In this document: positions 1 through 8,259 of the stretch, piece by piece | Layout of the letters: every line of letters begins with the position of its first letter | How positions within the stretch are numbered: the first letter of the stretch is position 1 | Origin: Nonomuraea zeae | Lineage (GTDB): Bacteria > Actinomycetota > Actinomycetes > Streptosporangiales > Streptosporangiaceae | NCBI RefSeq assembly: GCF_005889725.1 | Contig: NZ_VCKX01000016.1 | Span: forward strand, 1 to 64,000 | Length of the DNA: 64,000 nt | Direction of reading: 5' to 3' | Program-made: the position numbers and the translations under genes | Notes under the pieces: generated by a model | What the model was told of the DNA's origin: nothing | What the model saw: the letters and a program-made list of their open reading frames with translations, nothing else | The model's database searches: none

Positions 1-2204
1 GGGTGGGCGTGGTCGCCGCCTACGTCTTCTGGAACCTGCACGAGGAGCAGCGCGGCACCTTCGACTGGAGCGGCGACCGCGACCTGCGGCGTTTCGTGGC
101 GACCTGTGCCGAGCTGGGGCTCGACGTGGTGGTGCGGATCGGGCCGTGGGGGCACGGGGAGTCGCGCAACGGCGGTTTCCCCGACTGGGTGCTCGCCGCG
201 GACTGCGTGCCGCGTACCGACGATCCGCGCTACATCGAGCTGGTCTGGCCGCTGTTCGAGCAGATCGGCGCCCAGCTCGCGGGCCTGACCCGCGAGCACG
301 GCGGTCCCGTGGTGGCGGTGCAGGTGGAGAACGAGCTGTACGACCAGCCGGAGCATCTCGTCACGCTGAAGCGCATCGCCAAGGCGGCCGGCATCGACGC
401 GCCGTTGTGGACGGCCACCGGGTGGGGGCACGCGCGGTTGCCGGCCGACGAGCTGATCCCGCTGTTCGGCGGCTACTCCGAGGCCGCCTGGGACACCGCC
501 CATGACGGCTGGCCGCAGCAGAGCCGGGCCCACTACTTCTTCGGCCCCGGCCGGGACGACGACTCGATCGGCGCCGACCTGCGGACCACCGAGGTCGCCG
601 CCTCCGACGAGAGCCACTTGGCGCGCTACCCGTTCGCCACCTGTGAGCTGGGCGGCGGGATGTACACCTCCTACCATCGCCGCCCCGTCGTGGCGGCCCC
701 CGACGTCGCCGCGCTGGCGCTGGTCAAGCTCGGCAGCGGGTCGGTGTGGCAGGGCTACTACATGTACCACGGCGCCTCGCAGAAGATCGGCGAGCTGTCC
801 ACGTTGCAGGAGTCGCACGCCACCGGCTACCCGAACGACTGCCCGGTGATCAACTACGACTTCCAGGCCCCGCTCGGCGAGTACGGCCAGTTCCGCGACT
901 CCTATCGCCACCTGCGGCTGCAGCACCTCTGGCTGGCCTGCGACGGGCCCGACCTGGCCACCATGACGCTGACCATGCCGCAGGGCGCGCCGGCGGACAC
1001 GGCCGACCGCGAGACGCTGCGGTGGTGCGTGCGTTCGGACGGGCGCTCGGGATTCCTGTTCGTCAACAACCACCAGCCCGTCGAGACGCTGCCCGCCCAT
1101 GACGGCGTCCAGTTCGCCGTGGAGCTGGACGGGCGCGAGCTCGTCGTGCCGAGCGAGCCGGTGACGGTGCCGTCGGGGGCGTATTTCGTCTGGCCGCTCG
1201 CCCGGAAGGTCGGGGCCGGTGTGCTGCTGACGGCGACCGCCCAGCCGATGGGCGTGGTCGAGGCCGGGGAGCCGGTGCATGTGTTCGCGCAGACCGCCGG
1301 CATCGCGGTGGAGCTGGTCTTCGACGGTGCGACGGTGACGGAGGTCGAAGGCCCCGCGACCGTCCGGCGCGTGGGAGACCGCGTCGTGGTCACGGAGCTG
1401 ACGCCGGGTCCTGGGTGCCTGCTGCGGGTGACGGACGCCGGGGGCGGGCGGGCGGCCGTCCTCGTGCTGGACGGTGACAGCGCCCTGACCGCGACCCGCG
1501 GCCGGCTCTGGGACGCCGACCGGCTCGTGCTGAGCGACCGGCCCGCCGTCATCGACGACGGCCGACTGACGGTGTACGGCTCCGGCGACGCCGTCCGGGT
1601 CTTCCCGCCCCCGCCTTTCGCGGCCCCGTCCTTCAGGGCCTCGAAGGACGCGGCCCCGTCCTTCGCGGCCCCGCCCTTCGAGGCCCCGCCCTTCGAAACT
1701 CTGACTGATGGCGTGTTCGGCCTGATCCCGCTGCCAGCCCACGGGGACGCGGCGCCCCCGGCCGGGGTCGAGGCGCTCAAGCCGGCGGGCCCGGCACGGC
1801 AGCCGGTGATCGACGCCGTCTCCGGGCGGGCCTCCGCGCCGACGGACGCGGACTTCGACCAGGCCGCCGTCTACCGGATCACCGTCCCCGCCGAGGCCTT
1901 CGCCGGGGACGGCGAGGTGCTGCTGCGGCTGGACTGGACCGGCGACGTGGGCCGGGCCTACATCGGGGACCGGTTGGTGGCCGACCAGTTCTGGTACGGC
2001 CCGGCCTGGGAGATCGGGCTGCGCAGGTTCCGCGAGGACGTCCTGGAGCACGGGCTGGAGCTGAGGCTGCTGCCGCTGCGCGCGGACGCCCCCGTGTTCG
2101 TCTCCCCCGAGGTACGCCCCGCCTACCGCGACGGCAGCGCGCTGGAACTGCGGTCGGTCACCCTGATCCCGGTGCCCCGCGTCGTGGTCACGGGCGGCGG
2201 GTGA
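1..2204 (+). CDS. Beta-galactosidase, glycoside hydrolase family 35 (5' end outside the window)
   Basis: The gene enters from the left edge, so its N-terminus is missing; 733 residues are visible. The start reads YVFWNLHEEQ, typical of the GH35 barrel after its first strands. VENELY (near residue 108) carries the expected acid/base Glu, and CELGGGM (near 217) the expected nucleophile Glu. The C-terminal half is the beta-rich part usual for the family. GH35 enzymes release terminal beta-galactose. A low-complexity stretch near residues 535-565 repeats AAPSF/APPFE-like units and looks like an expanded linker. The next genes are a DgoR-like regulator and a galactonate dehydratase, which supports a galactose-use role. 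No signal peptide can be judged because the start is missing. Confidence 0.88.
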   Translation, partial: VGVVAAYVFWNLHEEQRGTFDWSGDRDLRRFVATCAELGLDVVVRIGPWGHGESRNGGFPDWVLAADCVPRTDDPRYIELVWPLFEQIGAQLAGLTREHGGPVVAVQVENELYDQPEHLVTLKRIAKAAGIDAPLWTATGWGHARLPADELIPLFGGYSEAAWDTAHDGWPQQSRAHYFFGPGRDDDSIGADLRTTEVAASDESHLARYPFATCELGGGMYTSYHRRPVVAAPDVAALALVKLGSGSVWQGYYMYHGASQKIGELSTLQESHATGYPNDCPVINYDFQAPLGEYGQFRDSYRHLRLQHLWLACDGPDLATMTLTMPQGAPADTADRETLRWCVRSDGRSGFLFVNNHQPVETLPAHDGVQFAVELDGRELVVPSEPVTVPSGAYFVWPLARKVGAGVLLTATAQPMGVVEAGEPVHVFAQTAGIAVELVFDGATVTEVEGPATVRRVGDRVVVTELTPGPGCLLRVTDAGGGRAAVLVLDGDSALTATRGRLWDADRLVLSDRPAVIDDGRLTVYGSGDAVRVFPPPPFAAPSFRASKDAAPSFAAPPFEAPPFETLTDGVFGLIPLPAHGDAAPPAGVEALKPAGPARQPVIDAVSGRASAPTDADFDQAAVYRITVPAEAFAGDGEVLLRLDWTGDVGRAYIGDRLVADQFWYGPAWEIGLRRFREDVLEHGLELRLLPLRADAPVFVSPEVRPAYRDGSALELRSVTLIPVPRVVVTGGG

Positions 2205-2214
2205 CGAGACCCCT

Positions 2215-2934
2215 TCAAGGCCCGCTCTGCTTGCCGTGCATCTTCTTGGCCAGCTCGACGTCCGCGATCGAGCGCTCGATGAGCGCCCGCATCGCGGTCT
2301 CGGCCGCCTTCGGCCGCTGCTTGCGCACGGCGAGCAGCACCTCGGCGTGCTTGTCGGTGGACTCGCTGGTGACCGCCGCGTGCACGAACTGATCGCGTAG
2401 CCGCAGCCCCGCCTCGATCGCGGTGGCCATCTGCGCCATCAGCTCGTTGTGCGCGGCCCGCAGCAGCGCATGGTGGAAGACCAGATCGGCCTCCACGTGA
2501 TCGCCGGTCGACCTGCCCACCGCCGCCCGCATCGCCGCCAGCGCATCCTCCAGATCGGCCAGGTCACGATCAGTGCGACGCAACGCCGCCATGCGCGCCA
2601 CCGCCGGCTCCACCGTCAGCCGGACCTCGCCCAGCTCGTCCAGGAAGCGCTCGTCCACCCGATCGGCGAAACGCCAGCGCAGCACATCAGCGTCGAGCAG
2701 CGCCCACTGCTCGCGCGGCGCGACGAACGTGCCCCGCCGGGGCCGGGCCCCCACCAGGCCCTTGGCGGCCAGCACGCGCAGCGCCTCCCGCACGGCCGTC
2801 CTGCTCACCGCGAAGCGCTCCTGCAGCGCCACCACATCGAGATCCTCATCAGGCCCGATGTCCCCGCCGACGATGGCCGCGCCCAGGCTGCGGACCACCC
2901 GGTCGTGCGCACCGGATTTCCCGATCTCCGTCAT
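2215..2934 (-). CDS. GntR/FadR-family transcriptional regulator, DgoR-like
   Basis: This 239-residue protein has an N-terminal winged helix (VVALQERFAVSRTAVREAL) and an all-helical FCD effector domain. The stretch RRGTFVAPREQWALLDADVL closely resembles E. coli DgoR, the D-galactonate regulator, which fits the galactonate dehydratase at 4667. I use the ATG at 2934 (MTEIGKSG); the reading frame continues to 3039, but that would add an unusual leader crossing the AT-rich operator region. It is convergent with the GH35 gene (10 bp gap) and divergent from the degraded transporter/hydrolase genes. It probably represses the divergent locus until a sugar acid binds. The exact ligand is inferred. Confidence 0.85.
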   Translation of the reverse strand: MTEIGKSGAHDRVVRSLGAAIVGGDIGPDEDLDVVALQERFAVSRTAVREALRVLAAKGLVGARPRRGTFVAPREQWALLDADVLRWRFADRVDERFLDELGEVRLTVEPAVARMAALRRTDRDLADLEDALAAMRAAVGRSTGDHVEADLVFHHALLRAAHNELMAQMATAIEAGLRLRDQFVHAAVTSESTDKHAEVLLAVRKQRPKAAETAMRALIERSIADVELAKKMHGKQSGP

Positions 2935-3002
2935 GGCGGAATCATGCCATGTCCGCACCCCGGCCACCGTCCCCGTAGACAGCTCACGTTTCCTTGAGAA
3001 CA

Positions 3003-3061
3003 TACTATTGTAAAAAGTAATCATATTTATTGTTGACATCGGTCGAGCGTAACGGCATTCT
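3003..3061 (+). promoter_or_regulatory. AT-rich divergent operator/promoter of the galactonate locus
   Basis: This stretch is strikingly AT-rich against very GC-rich surroundings. TATTGT occurs at 3006-3011 and 3028-3033, 22 bp (about two helical turns) apart, as for a dimeric GntR regulator. On the plus strand TTGACA at 3033-3038 is followed after 17 nt by CATTCT at 3056-3061, a credible promoter for the gene starting at 3115. The regulator at 2934 is divergent, so one site could control both sides. Confidence 0.5.
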
Positions 3062-3114
3062 GCTCGTCAAGTCCCGTATCCGGGCAGATCACACCCCCAA
3101 CGAAGGAGTCGACG

Positions 3115-3330
3115 ATGAGCGACGTGACGCGGCGGACCTTCCTGCGCCGGACCGGTCTGATCGGCGGTGGCCTGCTCGCCGCGCCGATCCTCGGCGCCTG
3201 CGGCGGCGGGGCGGGCGGCGGCGCGGCGGTCAGGTCGGACGCCGTGACGATCAACTTCTGGACGCACGACCCGGGCTACGTGAAGACCTTCACCGAGTCG
3301 GCCAAGCGCCTCACCGACGCCGCGAGATGC
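3115..3330 (+). pseudogene. Extracellular sugar-binding lipoprotein of an ABC transporter, N-terminal remnant
   Basis: The ATG at 3115 opens a Tat-type lipoprotein signal (TRRTFLRRTGLIGG, then the lipobox-like LGAC) followed by NFWTHDPGYVKTFTESAKRL, the first strand and helix of a family-1 solute-binding protein. After about 70 residues the similarity stops. From about 3320-3335 the meaningful frame changes to the C-terminal half of an unrelated hydrolase-like protein. The rest of the binding protein and any permease genes are absent. A deletion has joined the two genes out of frame; an assembly collapse is the alternative. Confidence 0.75.
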
Positions 3331-3911
3331 GCGGCATCCCGGGCAACATCGACGTCGCCGTCTTCCACCCCTACGTCTACGGCGTGCTGGACGAGCTCAT
3401 CGGCACCTTCGCGTTGCGCGACACCTCGCTGCCGTTCCCGCAGGAGCGCGCCCGGCGGGAGCTGCTGCGCCCGGAGGCCCCCGACCTGGAGGACTGGTAT
3501 CCCGAGCAGGCGTGGCGCAGCGCGGCCACGGTGGTCCCGCCCCGCGAGGTCTATCTGCACGACTGGTGCGACCCCGCCCGCTTCAACCGCTGGCTGTACG
3601 ACCGCTACGCCGTCTACCGGCACGGCATGGCCGAGAAGCTGCGCCTGTGGATCGAGGTGGCCGCCGACTGGGCCGCCGCCCGCGATCTCCCCGTCGTCTT
3701 CGGCGAGGGCTGGGTCGGGTACACCCCTTTGCACGGCACGTTCGAGGAGGGCGCGGTGGGTGCCGAGATCTGTCTCCAGGCCGTCGGGCACGCCCGGCGG
3801 GTCGGCGCGTGGGGCACCGTCGTGTGCTCCAACGCCGCCCCCCAGCACCCGATGTGGGCCGACGTCGAGCTGCAGCGGCGCGCCAACGCCCTGTTCACCG
3901 AGGCCGGCTGA
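3325..3911 (+). pseudogene. Cellulase-like glycoside hydrolase, C-terminal remnant
   Basis: In the frame ending with TGA at 3909-3911, about 190 residues read like the second half of a (beta/alpha)8 glycosidase: GNIDVAVFHPYVYG at the start, FGEGWVGYTPLHG with a candidate catalytic Glu, then VVCSNAAPQHPMW near the end. No start codon or first half exists; upstream sequence in other frames belongs to the binding-protein remnant. It overlaps the next gene through TGATG at 3909-3913, showing the genes were once an operon. The exact GH family is not clear to me. Confidence 0.6.
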
Positions 3912-4655
3912 TGGGGCGTTTCGACGGCAGGACCGCGCTGGTCACCGGGACCGCGTCCGGCATCGGCGCCGCCACCGCCCGCCGGCTGGCGGCCGAGGGC
4001 GCGCACGTGCTGCTCGCCGACATAGCCGACGAGCCCGGCAGGCACCTGGCCGGCTCCGTCAGCGGCACCTACCTGCACCTCGATGTCGCCTCGGCCGCCG
4101 GCTGGGCCGCCGCGCACTAGGCTGTGACGAGCCGTTTCGGCCGCCTGGACGTCCTGCACTGCTACGGTCCCGGCCGCGTCGTGCCCGCCCGCCCCGTCCA
4201 CGAGATGCCCGAGGAAGACTGGGACCTGCAGATCGACGTGGTGCTGAAGGCGGCCTACCTGGCGGCGCGCGCCTTCTGCCCGCTGCTGGCCGAGACGTCG
4301 GGGGCCCTGGTGATCACTTCGTCGGTGCACGCCAGGACGGGGATCCCGGGCTGCGGCCCGTACGCCGCCCAGCAAGGGCGGGCTGGAGGCCCTGACCCGG
4401 CAACTGGCCGTCGAGTACGCCCCCCGTGTCCGGGTCAACGCGGTCGTCCCCGGCCCGATCATGGGCCCGGCCTGGGACGGCATTGACGAGGAGGGGCGCG
4501 CCGCGACCGTGGCCGAGACTCCCGCCGGTCGCTTCGGCACCCCCGATGAGGTGGCCGCCGCCGTGGCCTTCCTCGCCGCGCCGGAAGCCTCGTTCATCAC
4601 CGGAGCCTGCCTGGCCGTCGACGGCGGCTGGAGCGTCTCCACCACTTCTTCCTAG
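3911..4655 (+). pseudogene. Short-chain dehydrogenase/reductase with nonsense and frameshift lesions
   Basis: The ATG at 3911 starts a classical SDR: GRTALVTGTASGIGAATARR (Rossmann glycine motif) and LHLDVAS. A TAG at 4118-4120 interrupts the frame, which then continues in phase (FGRLDVL, LVITSSVHA). Near 4375 one extra C shifts the frame: the active-site region reads YAAQQGRAGG in the old frame but YAASKGGLEALTRQLAVEY once shifted. The end is intact in the new frame (FITGACLAVDGGW, stop 4655). Two independent lesions argue for decay. It sits directly before dgoD, so a sugar dehydrogenase feeding that pathway is plausible. Confidence 0.8.
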
Positions 4656-4666
4656 AACGGAACCTC

Positions 4667-5812
4667 ATGAAGATCGTGTCCATGGACACCTTCCTCGTCC
4701 CGCCGCGCTGGCTGTTCCTACGCATCCGCACCGACGAAGGCATCACCGGCTGGGGCGAGCCGGTCGTCGAAGGCCGGGCCGAAACCGTCCGCGCCGCCGT
4801 CGCCGAGCTCAGCGACCACCTGATCGGCGAGGACCCGCTGCGCATCGAGGACCACTGGCAGGTCCTCACCAAGGGCGGCTTCTACCGGGGCGGCCCGGTG
4901 CTGTCCAGCGCGGTCGCCGGCATCGACCAGGCGTTGTGGGACATCGCCGGCAAGTCCGCCGGGCTGCCGGTGCACCAGCTGCTGGGCGGGCCGGTGCGCG
5001 AGAAGGTCCGCATGTACGCCTGGATCGGCGGCGACCGGCCCGCCGAGGTCGCCGAGCTCGCGGCGGCCCAGATCGAAGCCGGGTTCACCGCCATCAAGAT
5101 GAACGGCTCCGGCGAGCTCACCGCCGTCGACACCCCCGCCCGCACCATGGAGGTCGTCCAGCGCGTCGCCGCCGTCCGCGAAGCCATCGGCCCCGACCAT
5201 GACCTCGTGGTGGACCTGCACGGCCGGGCCTCCACCGCCATGGCCCGCGGGCTGCTGCCCTTGCTGGAGCCGTACCTCCCGCTCTTCGTGGAGGAGGCGG
5301 TGCTGCCCGAGCACTCGCGCAACCTCGCGGCACTCGCCGCGAGCACCTCCATCCCGCTCGCCACCGGCGAGCGCCTCTACTCCCGGTGGGACTTCCGCGA
5401 CGTCATCGGGCACGGCATCGCCGTAGCGCAACCGGACGTGAGCCACGCCTGCGGGATCTCGGAGGTCCGCCGGATCGCCTCCATGGCCGAGACCTACGAC
5501 GTCACCATGGCCCCGCACTGTCCCCTCGGCCCCATCTCCCTGGCCGCCAGCCTGCAGCTCGCCTTCGCCATCCCCAACTTCCTCATCCAGGAGCAGAGCG
5601 TCGGCATCCACTACAACCAGGGCAACGACCTCCTGGACTACCTCGTCGACCCGGACCCCCTGACCTTCACCGCCGGGTACGCCACCCGCACCACCCGCCC
5701 CGGGCTCGGCATCGACGTCGACGAGGCCGAGGTGGAGCGGATGGCGCGGGAAGGCCATCGCTGGCGCAGCCCCCTGTGGCGGCACCCGGACGGCTCCTTC
5801 GCCGAATGGTGA
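4667..5812 (+). CDS. dgoD: D-galactonate dehydratase (mandelate racemase/enolase superfamily)
   Basis: This 381-residue protein matches E. coli DgoD along its length as I remember it: MKIVSMDTFLVPPRWLF, TDEGITGWGEPVVEGRA, FYRGGP, AGIDQALWDI, and the end RSPLWRHPDGSFAEW. Metal ligands and catalytic residues are visible in DLVVDLHGR (Asp and His), LFVEEAVLPE (Glu), ATGERLYSRWDF (Glu) and MAPHCPLGP (His). The enzyme removes water from D-galactonate to give 2-dehydro-3-deoxy-D-galactonate in the De Ley-Doudoroff pathway. It follows the broken SDR by 11 bp. The kinase and aldolase of the pathway are not in the window. Pro of the family's EEPV motif is Ala here (EEAV). Confidence 0.9.
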   Translation: MKIVSMDTFLVPPRWLFLRIRTDEGITGWGEPVVEGRAETVRAAVAELSDHLIGEDPLRIEDHWQVLTKGGFYRGGPVLSSAVAGIDQALWDIAGKSAGLPVHQLLGGPVREKVRMYAWIGGDRPAEVAELAAAQIEAGFTAIKMNGSGELTAVDTPARTMEVVQRVAAVREAIGPDHDLVVDLHGRASTAMARGLLPLLEPYLPLFVEEAVLPEHSRNLAALAASTSIPLATGERLYSRWDFRDVIGHGIAVAQPDVSHACGISEVRRIASMAETYDVTMAPHCPLGPISLAASLQLAFAIPNFLIQEQSVGIHYNQGNDLLDYLVDPDPLTFTAGYATRTTRPGLGIDVDEAEVERMAREGHRWRSPLWRHPDGSFAEW

Positions 5813-5841
5813 GCGCCACCAGGCCCTGACCGGGGGCGCTC
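5811..5841 (+). terminator. Weak hairpin at the end of dgoD
   Basis: GAGCGCC at 5811-5817 pairs with GGCGCTC at 5835-5841 across a 17-nt loop, overlapping the dgoD stop codon. There is no T-run, so this is only a possible terminator. Confidence 0.3.
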
Positions 5842-5844
5842 TGG

Positions 5845-5960
5845 TCACATTCCGCCCGGGACCGGCACCGCGGATCCGGTGCTGTCGCCGTTGGCGGCGG
5901 AGGCGAGGACGGCCACGATGCCGGCCGCGTCGGACGGGGCCGGGAAGCGCGCCGCGGGGT
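5845..5960 (-). pseudogene. Possible C-terminal tail of an oxidoreductase
   Basis: On the minus strand an open stretch ends at a TGA (5845-5847) and reads SDAAGIVAVLASAANGDSTG and then SAVPVPGGM, a pattern like the last helix and strand of a short-chain dehydrogenase. No start or upstream domain exists; the reading simply begins within the promoter region of the next gene. Similarity is short, so chance is possible. Confidence 0.25.
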
Positions 5961-5964
5961 TGCC

Positions 5965-5991
5965 TTGACACCGGTGTCAGGGGTGTAGCGT
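5965..5991 (+). promoter_or_regulatory. Promoter with a perfect palindrome overlapping the -35 box
   Basis: TTGACA at 5965-5970 and TAGCGT at 5986-5991 (15-nt spacer) form a possible promoter for the oxidoreductase at 6021. TGACACCGGTGTCA at 5966-5979 is a perfect 14-bp palindrome sitting on the -35 box, as expected for a TetR-type repressor or a MerR-type activator site. No such regulator is adjacent. Confidence 0.5.
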
Positions 5992-6020
5992 CGCCGCGAA
6001 CCGTGACCTTGAGGATGACG

Positions 6021-6881
6021 ATGAAATTCGCGATCAGCTACTCGACAGCCGACGGCATCGACCCTGACCACCTCGTAGCCTATGCCCGGCATGCCGAGCA
6101 CTGCGGTTTCGAGGGGCTGTACCTGCCCGAGCACATCGTGCTGTACCCCGGCGCCAGGGTCGGTCTCTTCGAGTTCCCGCCGGCCCTGCCCTACCCCGAT
6201 CCGCTCGACTGCCTGGCCTTCGTCGCGGCGGCCACCGAGCGCATCCTGCTCGGCACCGCCGTGCTCTTGCTGCCGTACCACCACCCTGTGGTCCTGGCCA
6301 AGCGCCTGGCGACCATCGACGTCCTGTCCAAGGGGCGGATGCGGCTGCTCACCGTGGGATTGGGCACCCTGCCCGGCGAGGCCAGGGCGACGGGGGTCGA
6401 CTTCGGCACCCGGGGACGCCGTACCGACGAGGCCATCGAGGTGTTGCGGCTGCTGTGGGAAGGCGACGAGAAGGGCGTCAGCTTCGACGGCGAGTTCTTC
6501 GGCTTCGACGACCTGACCAGCTATCCGAAGCCCCACGGTGCCACGCACCTGCCCATCCACGTCGGAGGATCGAGCCGGGCGGCCGCGCGCCGCGCCGGGC
6601 GGCACGGCGACGGCTACTTCCCCGGCGGCGCGCTCCCCTTGGAGGAACGCGCGAGCCAGTGGGAGCTGGCCAGGACCACCGCGGCGGACGCGGGCCGTGA
6701 CCCCGGCGCCCTGGAGTACACGCGATGGGGGTCGATCGACATGTCCGCCGAGCAGGTCGAGGACTTCGCCGCGCAGGGCGTGACCCGCATCGTGGTCAGT
6801 CCCACCACGACGGAACCAGAGCAGCAACGCGATGAGATGTCCGCCTTCGCCCAGCGGTTCTCCCTCCCCCGCGCCCGCTGA
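6021..6881 (+). CDS. LLM-class F420-dependent oxidoreductase
   Basis: This 286-residue TIM-barrel protein belongs to the luciferase-like monooxygenase superfamily, close to the F420-dependent Rv2161c-type group. Signatures are MKFAISYSTADG at the start, FEGLYLPEHIV, ERILLGTAVLLLPYHHPV, LSKGRMRLLTVGLG, then LPIHVGGSSRAAARRAGRHG. I start at ATG 6021 because GAGG lies 6 nt upstream; in-frame GTG 6003 and ATG 6015 are less well placed. Its substrate is unknown. It lies alone behind the palindromic promoter at 5965-5991. Confidence 0.85.
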   Translation: MKFAISYSTADGIDPDHLVAYARHAEHCGFEGLYLPEHIVLYPGARVGLFEFPPALPYPDPLDCLAFVAAATERILLGTAVLLLPYHHPVVLAKRLATIDVLSKGRMRLLTVGLGTLPGEARATGVDFGTRGRRTDEAIEVLRLLWEGDEKGVSFDGEFFGFDDLTSYPKPHGATHLPIHVGGSSRAAARRAGRHGDGYFPGGALPLEERASQWELARTTAADAGRDPGALEYTRWGSIDMSAEQVEDFAAQGVTRIVVSPTTTEPEQQRDEMSAFAQRFSLPRAR

Positions 6882-6894
6882 CCCGCCGGCCGGC

Positions 6895-7033
6895 TCAGCG
6901 GCCGCCCGATGGGGCCGTTCGCCGGTTACGGCCGAGTAGGCGTCCGCGCAGTGTCGGCGGCGACAGCACGGTGGCCGCGAGGATGAAGGCGGCGACCAGG
7001 AGGCCGGCCGGCCGGGTGATGGCCGCTCCGGCT
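6895..7033 (-). pseudogene. C-terminal membrane-segment remnant
   Basis: Directly behind the stop of the flavoprotein gene, another minus frame reads AITRPAGLLVAAFILAATVL then a basic tail (RGRLLGRNRRTAPSGGR) and a TGA at 6895-6897. It looks like the last transmembrane helix and cytoplasmic tail of a transporter, with no beginning. Its abrupt start next to an intact gene suggests a deletion scar; a chance open frame cannot be excluded. Confidence 0.3.
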
Positions 7034-8164
7034 TCAGGAGAGATCGTCTTCGGTGAACGCGGCGACCAGGCTGTGGGGTGCGTGGTCCCCGAAGAGGAAT
7101 TCGTGGAGCTGGGTGCCTTCGGCCGCGGCTTCGGCGCCGCGGAGGAACATGGTCTGCTCGTACTCGGCGAGGGCGGCTTCGACGGCGTCAGGATGGGCGG
7201 CGATGGCCTTGCCGAGCTCGGCGCCGTCGTACATGGCCAGGTTGGCGCCTTCGCCGTTCGGGGCCGAGAGGTGGGCGGCGTCGCCGAGCAGGGTCACCCC
7301 CGGCACCCGATCCCACCGGTGCCCGATCGGCAGAGCGTGGAGGGGCCGCAGGACCGGCGCGGTGTCACCAGCGGTGATCAGCGCGGTCAGCTCCGGCGCC
7401 CAGCCGTCGAACTCCCGCGCGATCCGCGCGGCGGCTGCGGCGGGGTCGGTGAAATCGATGGCGGCGAACCAGTCCTGCGGCTCGGTGAGCGCCACGTAGG
7501 TGTGCAGGGTGCCGCCGCTCTCCCGGTGGGCCTGGATCCCCTTGCCCGGCTCGGGCACGAACAGGGACCCGCCGCCGACCGCCTTCGCGCTGGCCGGGTG
7601 CCGGGTGTCGGCGTCGAGCAGGAAGGTCTCGACGAACGACCTGCCGATGTACTGGGGTGTGGCGTCGGACAGCAGCGGCCGTACCCGCGACCACGCGCCG
7701 TCCGCGCCGACCAGCAGGCTCGTGACGACAGAGGTGCCGTCGGCGAAGGTCACCTCGTGGCGGCCCTCCCCGAGGGCACGCACGCCGCTGACCTTGTGAC
7801 CCCACCGGACGGTGCCGGCCGGGAGCGAGTCGAGCAGGATGCGTCGCAGCTCGCCGCGCAGCACCTCGGGGCGGCCGTCCGTGCCGTCGTCGGCCCGTTC
7901 GAACAGGACGGCCCCGTCCCGGTCGAGGACCCGGATCGCCTGGCGGCCTTCCAGGATGAGGCTGCGGAACTCCTCGATCAGGCCGGCCGCCCGCAGAGCC
8001 GGCTGGCCGTTGTAGTCGTGGATGTCGAGCATCCCGCCCTGGGCGCGCGCCGTCGGCGAGGTCTCCGCCTCGTAGACCGTGGATGGGATGCCGTGGACGT
8101 GCAGGACGCGGGCCAGCGTGAGTCCGCCGAGTCCGGCGCCGATGATCGTGACGGGAGTGTGCAT
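7034..8164 (-). CDS. FAD-dependent monooxygenase, TetX-like
   Basis: This 376-residue class A flavoprotein monooxygenase has the dinucleotide motif IIGAGLGGLTLA near its N-terminus, the TetX-like GGMLDIHDYNGQPALRAAGL, and the second FAD motif VTLLGDAAHLSAPNGEGANL. The order and spacing follow the tetracycline-inactivating TetX family, but sequence alone does not show the substrate: many actinobacterial members act on other aromatics. The MarR-family gene 95 bp upstream on the same strand probably controls it. No signal peptide or membrane segment is visible, so it is cytoplasmic. Confidence 0.85.
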   Translation of the reverse strand: MHTPVTIIGAGLGGLTLARVLHVHGIPSTVYEAETSPTARAQGGMLDIHDYNGQPALRAAGLIEEFRSLILEGRQAIRVLDRDGAVLFERADDGTDGRPEVLRGELRRILLDSLPAGTVRWGHKVSGVRALGEGRHEVTFADGTSVVTSLLVGADGAWSRVRPLLSDATPQYIGRSFVETFLLDADTRHPASAKAVGGGSLFVPEPGKGIQAHRESGGTLHTYVALTEPQDWFAAIDFTDPAAAAARIAREFDGWAPELTALITAGDTAPVLRPLHALPIGHRWDRVPGVTLLGDAAHLSAPNGEGANLAMYDGAELGKAIAAHPDAVEAALAEYEQTMFLRGAEAAAEGTQLHEFLFGDHAPHSLVAAFTEDDLS

Positions 8165-8259
8165 GGTGGCTCCTTTTCGGGCATGTTCGAGCGCGCGCCG
8201 GCGGACGCCGGCACGGCGAGGATGTTCCGGATGCGCGGCCGGGCCGCGCGCAGTCGTGG

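Noticed and set aside
4718-5971. A 417-codon minus frame across dgoD
   Set aside because: It is a shadow of dgoD; the plus strand carries all enolase-superfamily ligands.
7034-8164. Calling the flavoprotein a tetracycline-resistance gene
   Set aside because: Motif similarity to TetX does not establish substrate; I only call it TetX-like.
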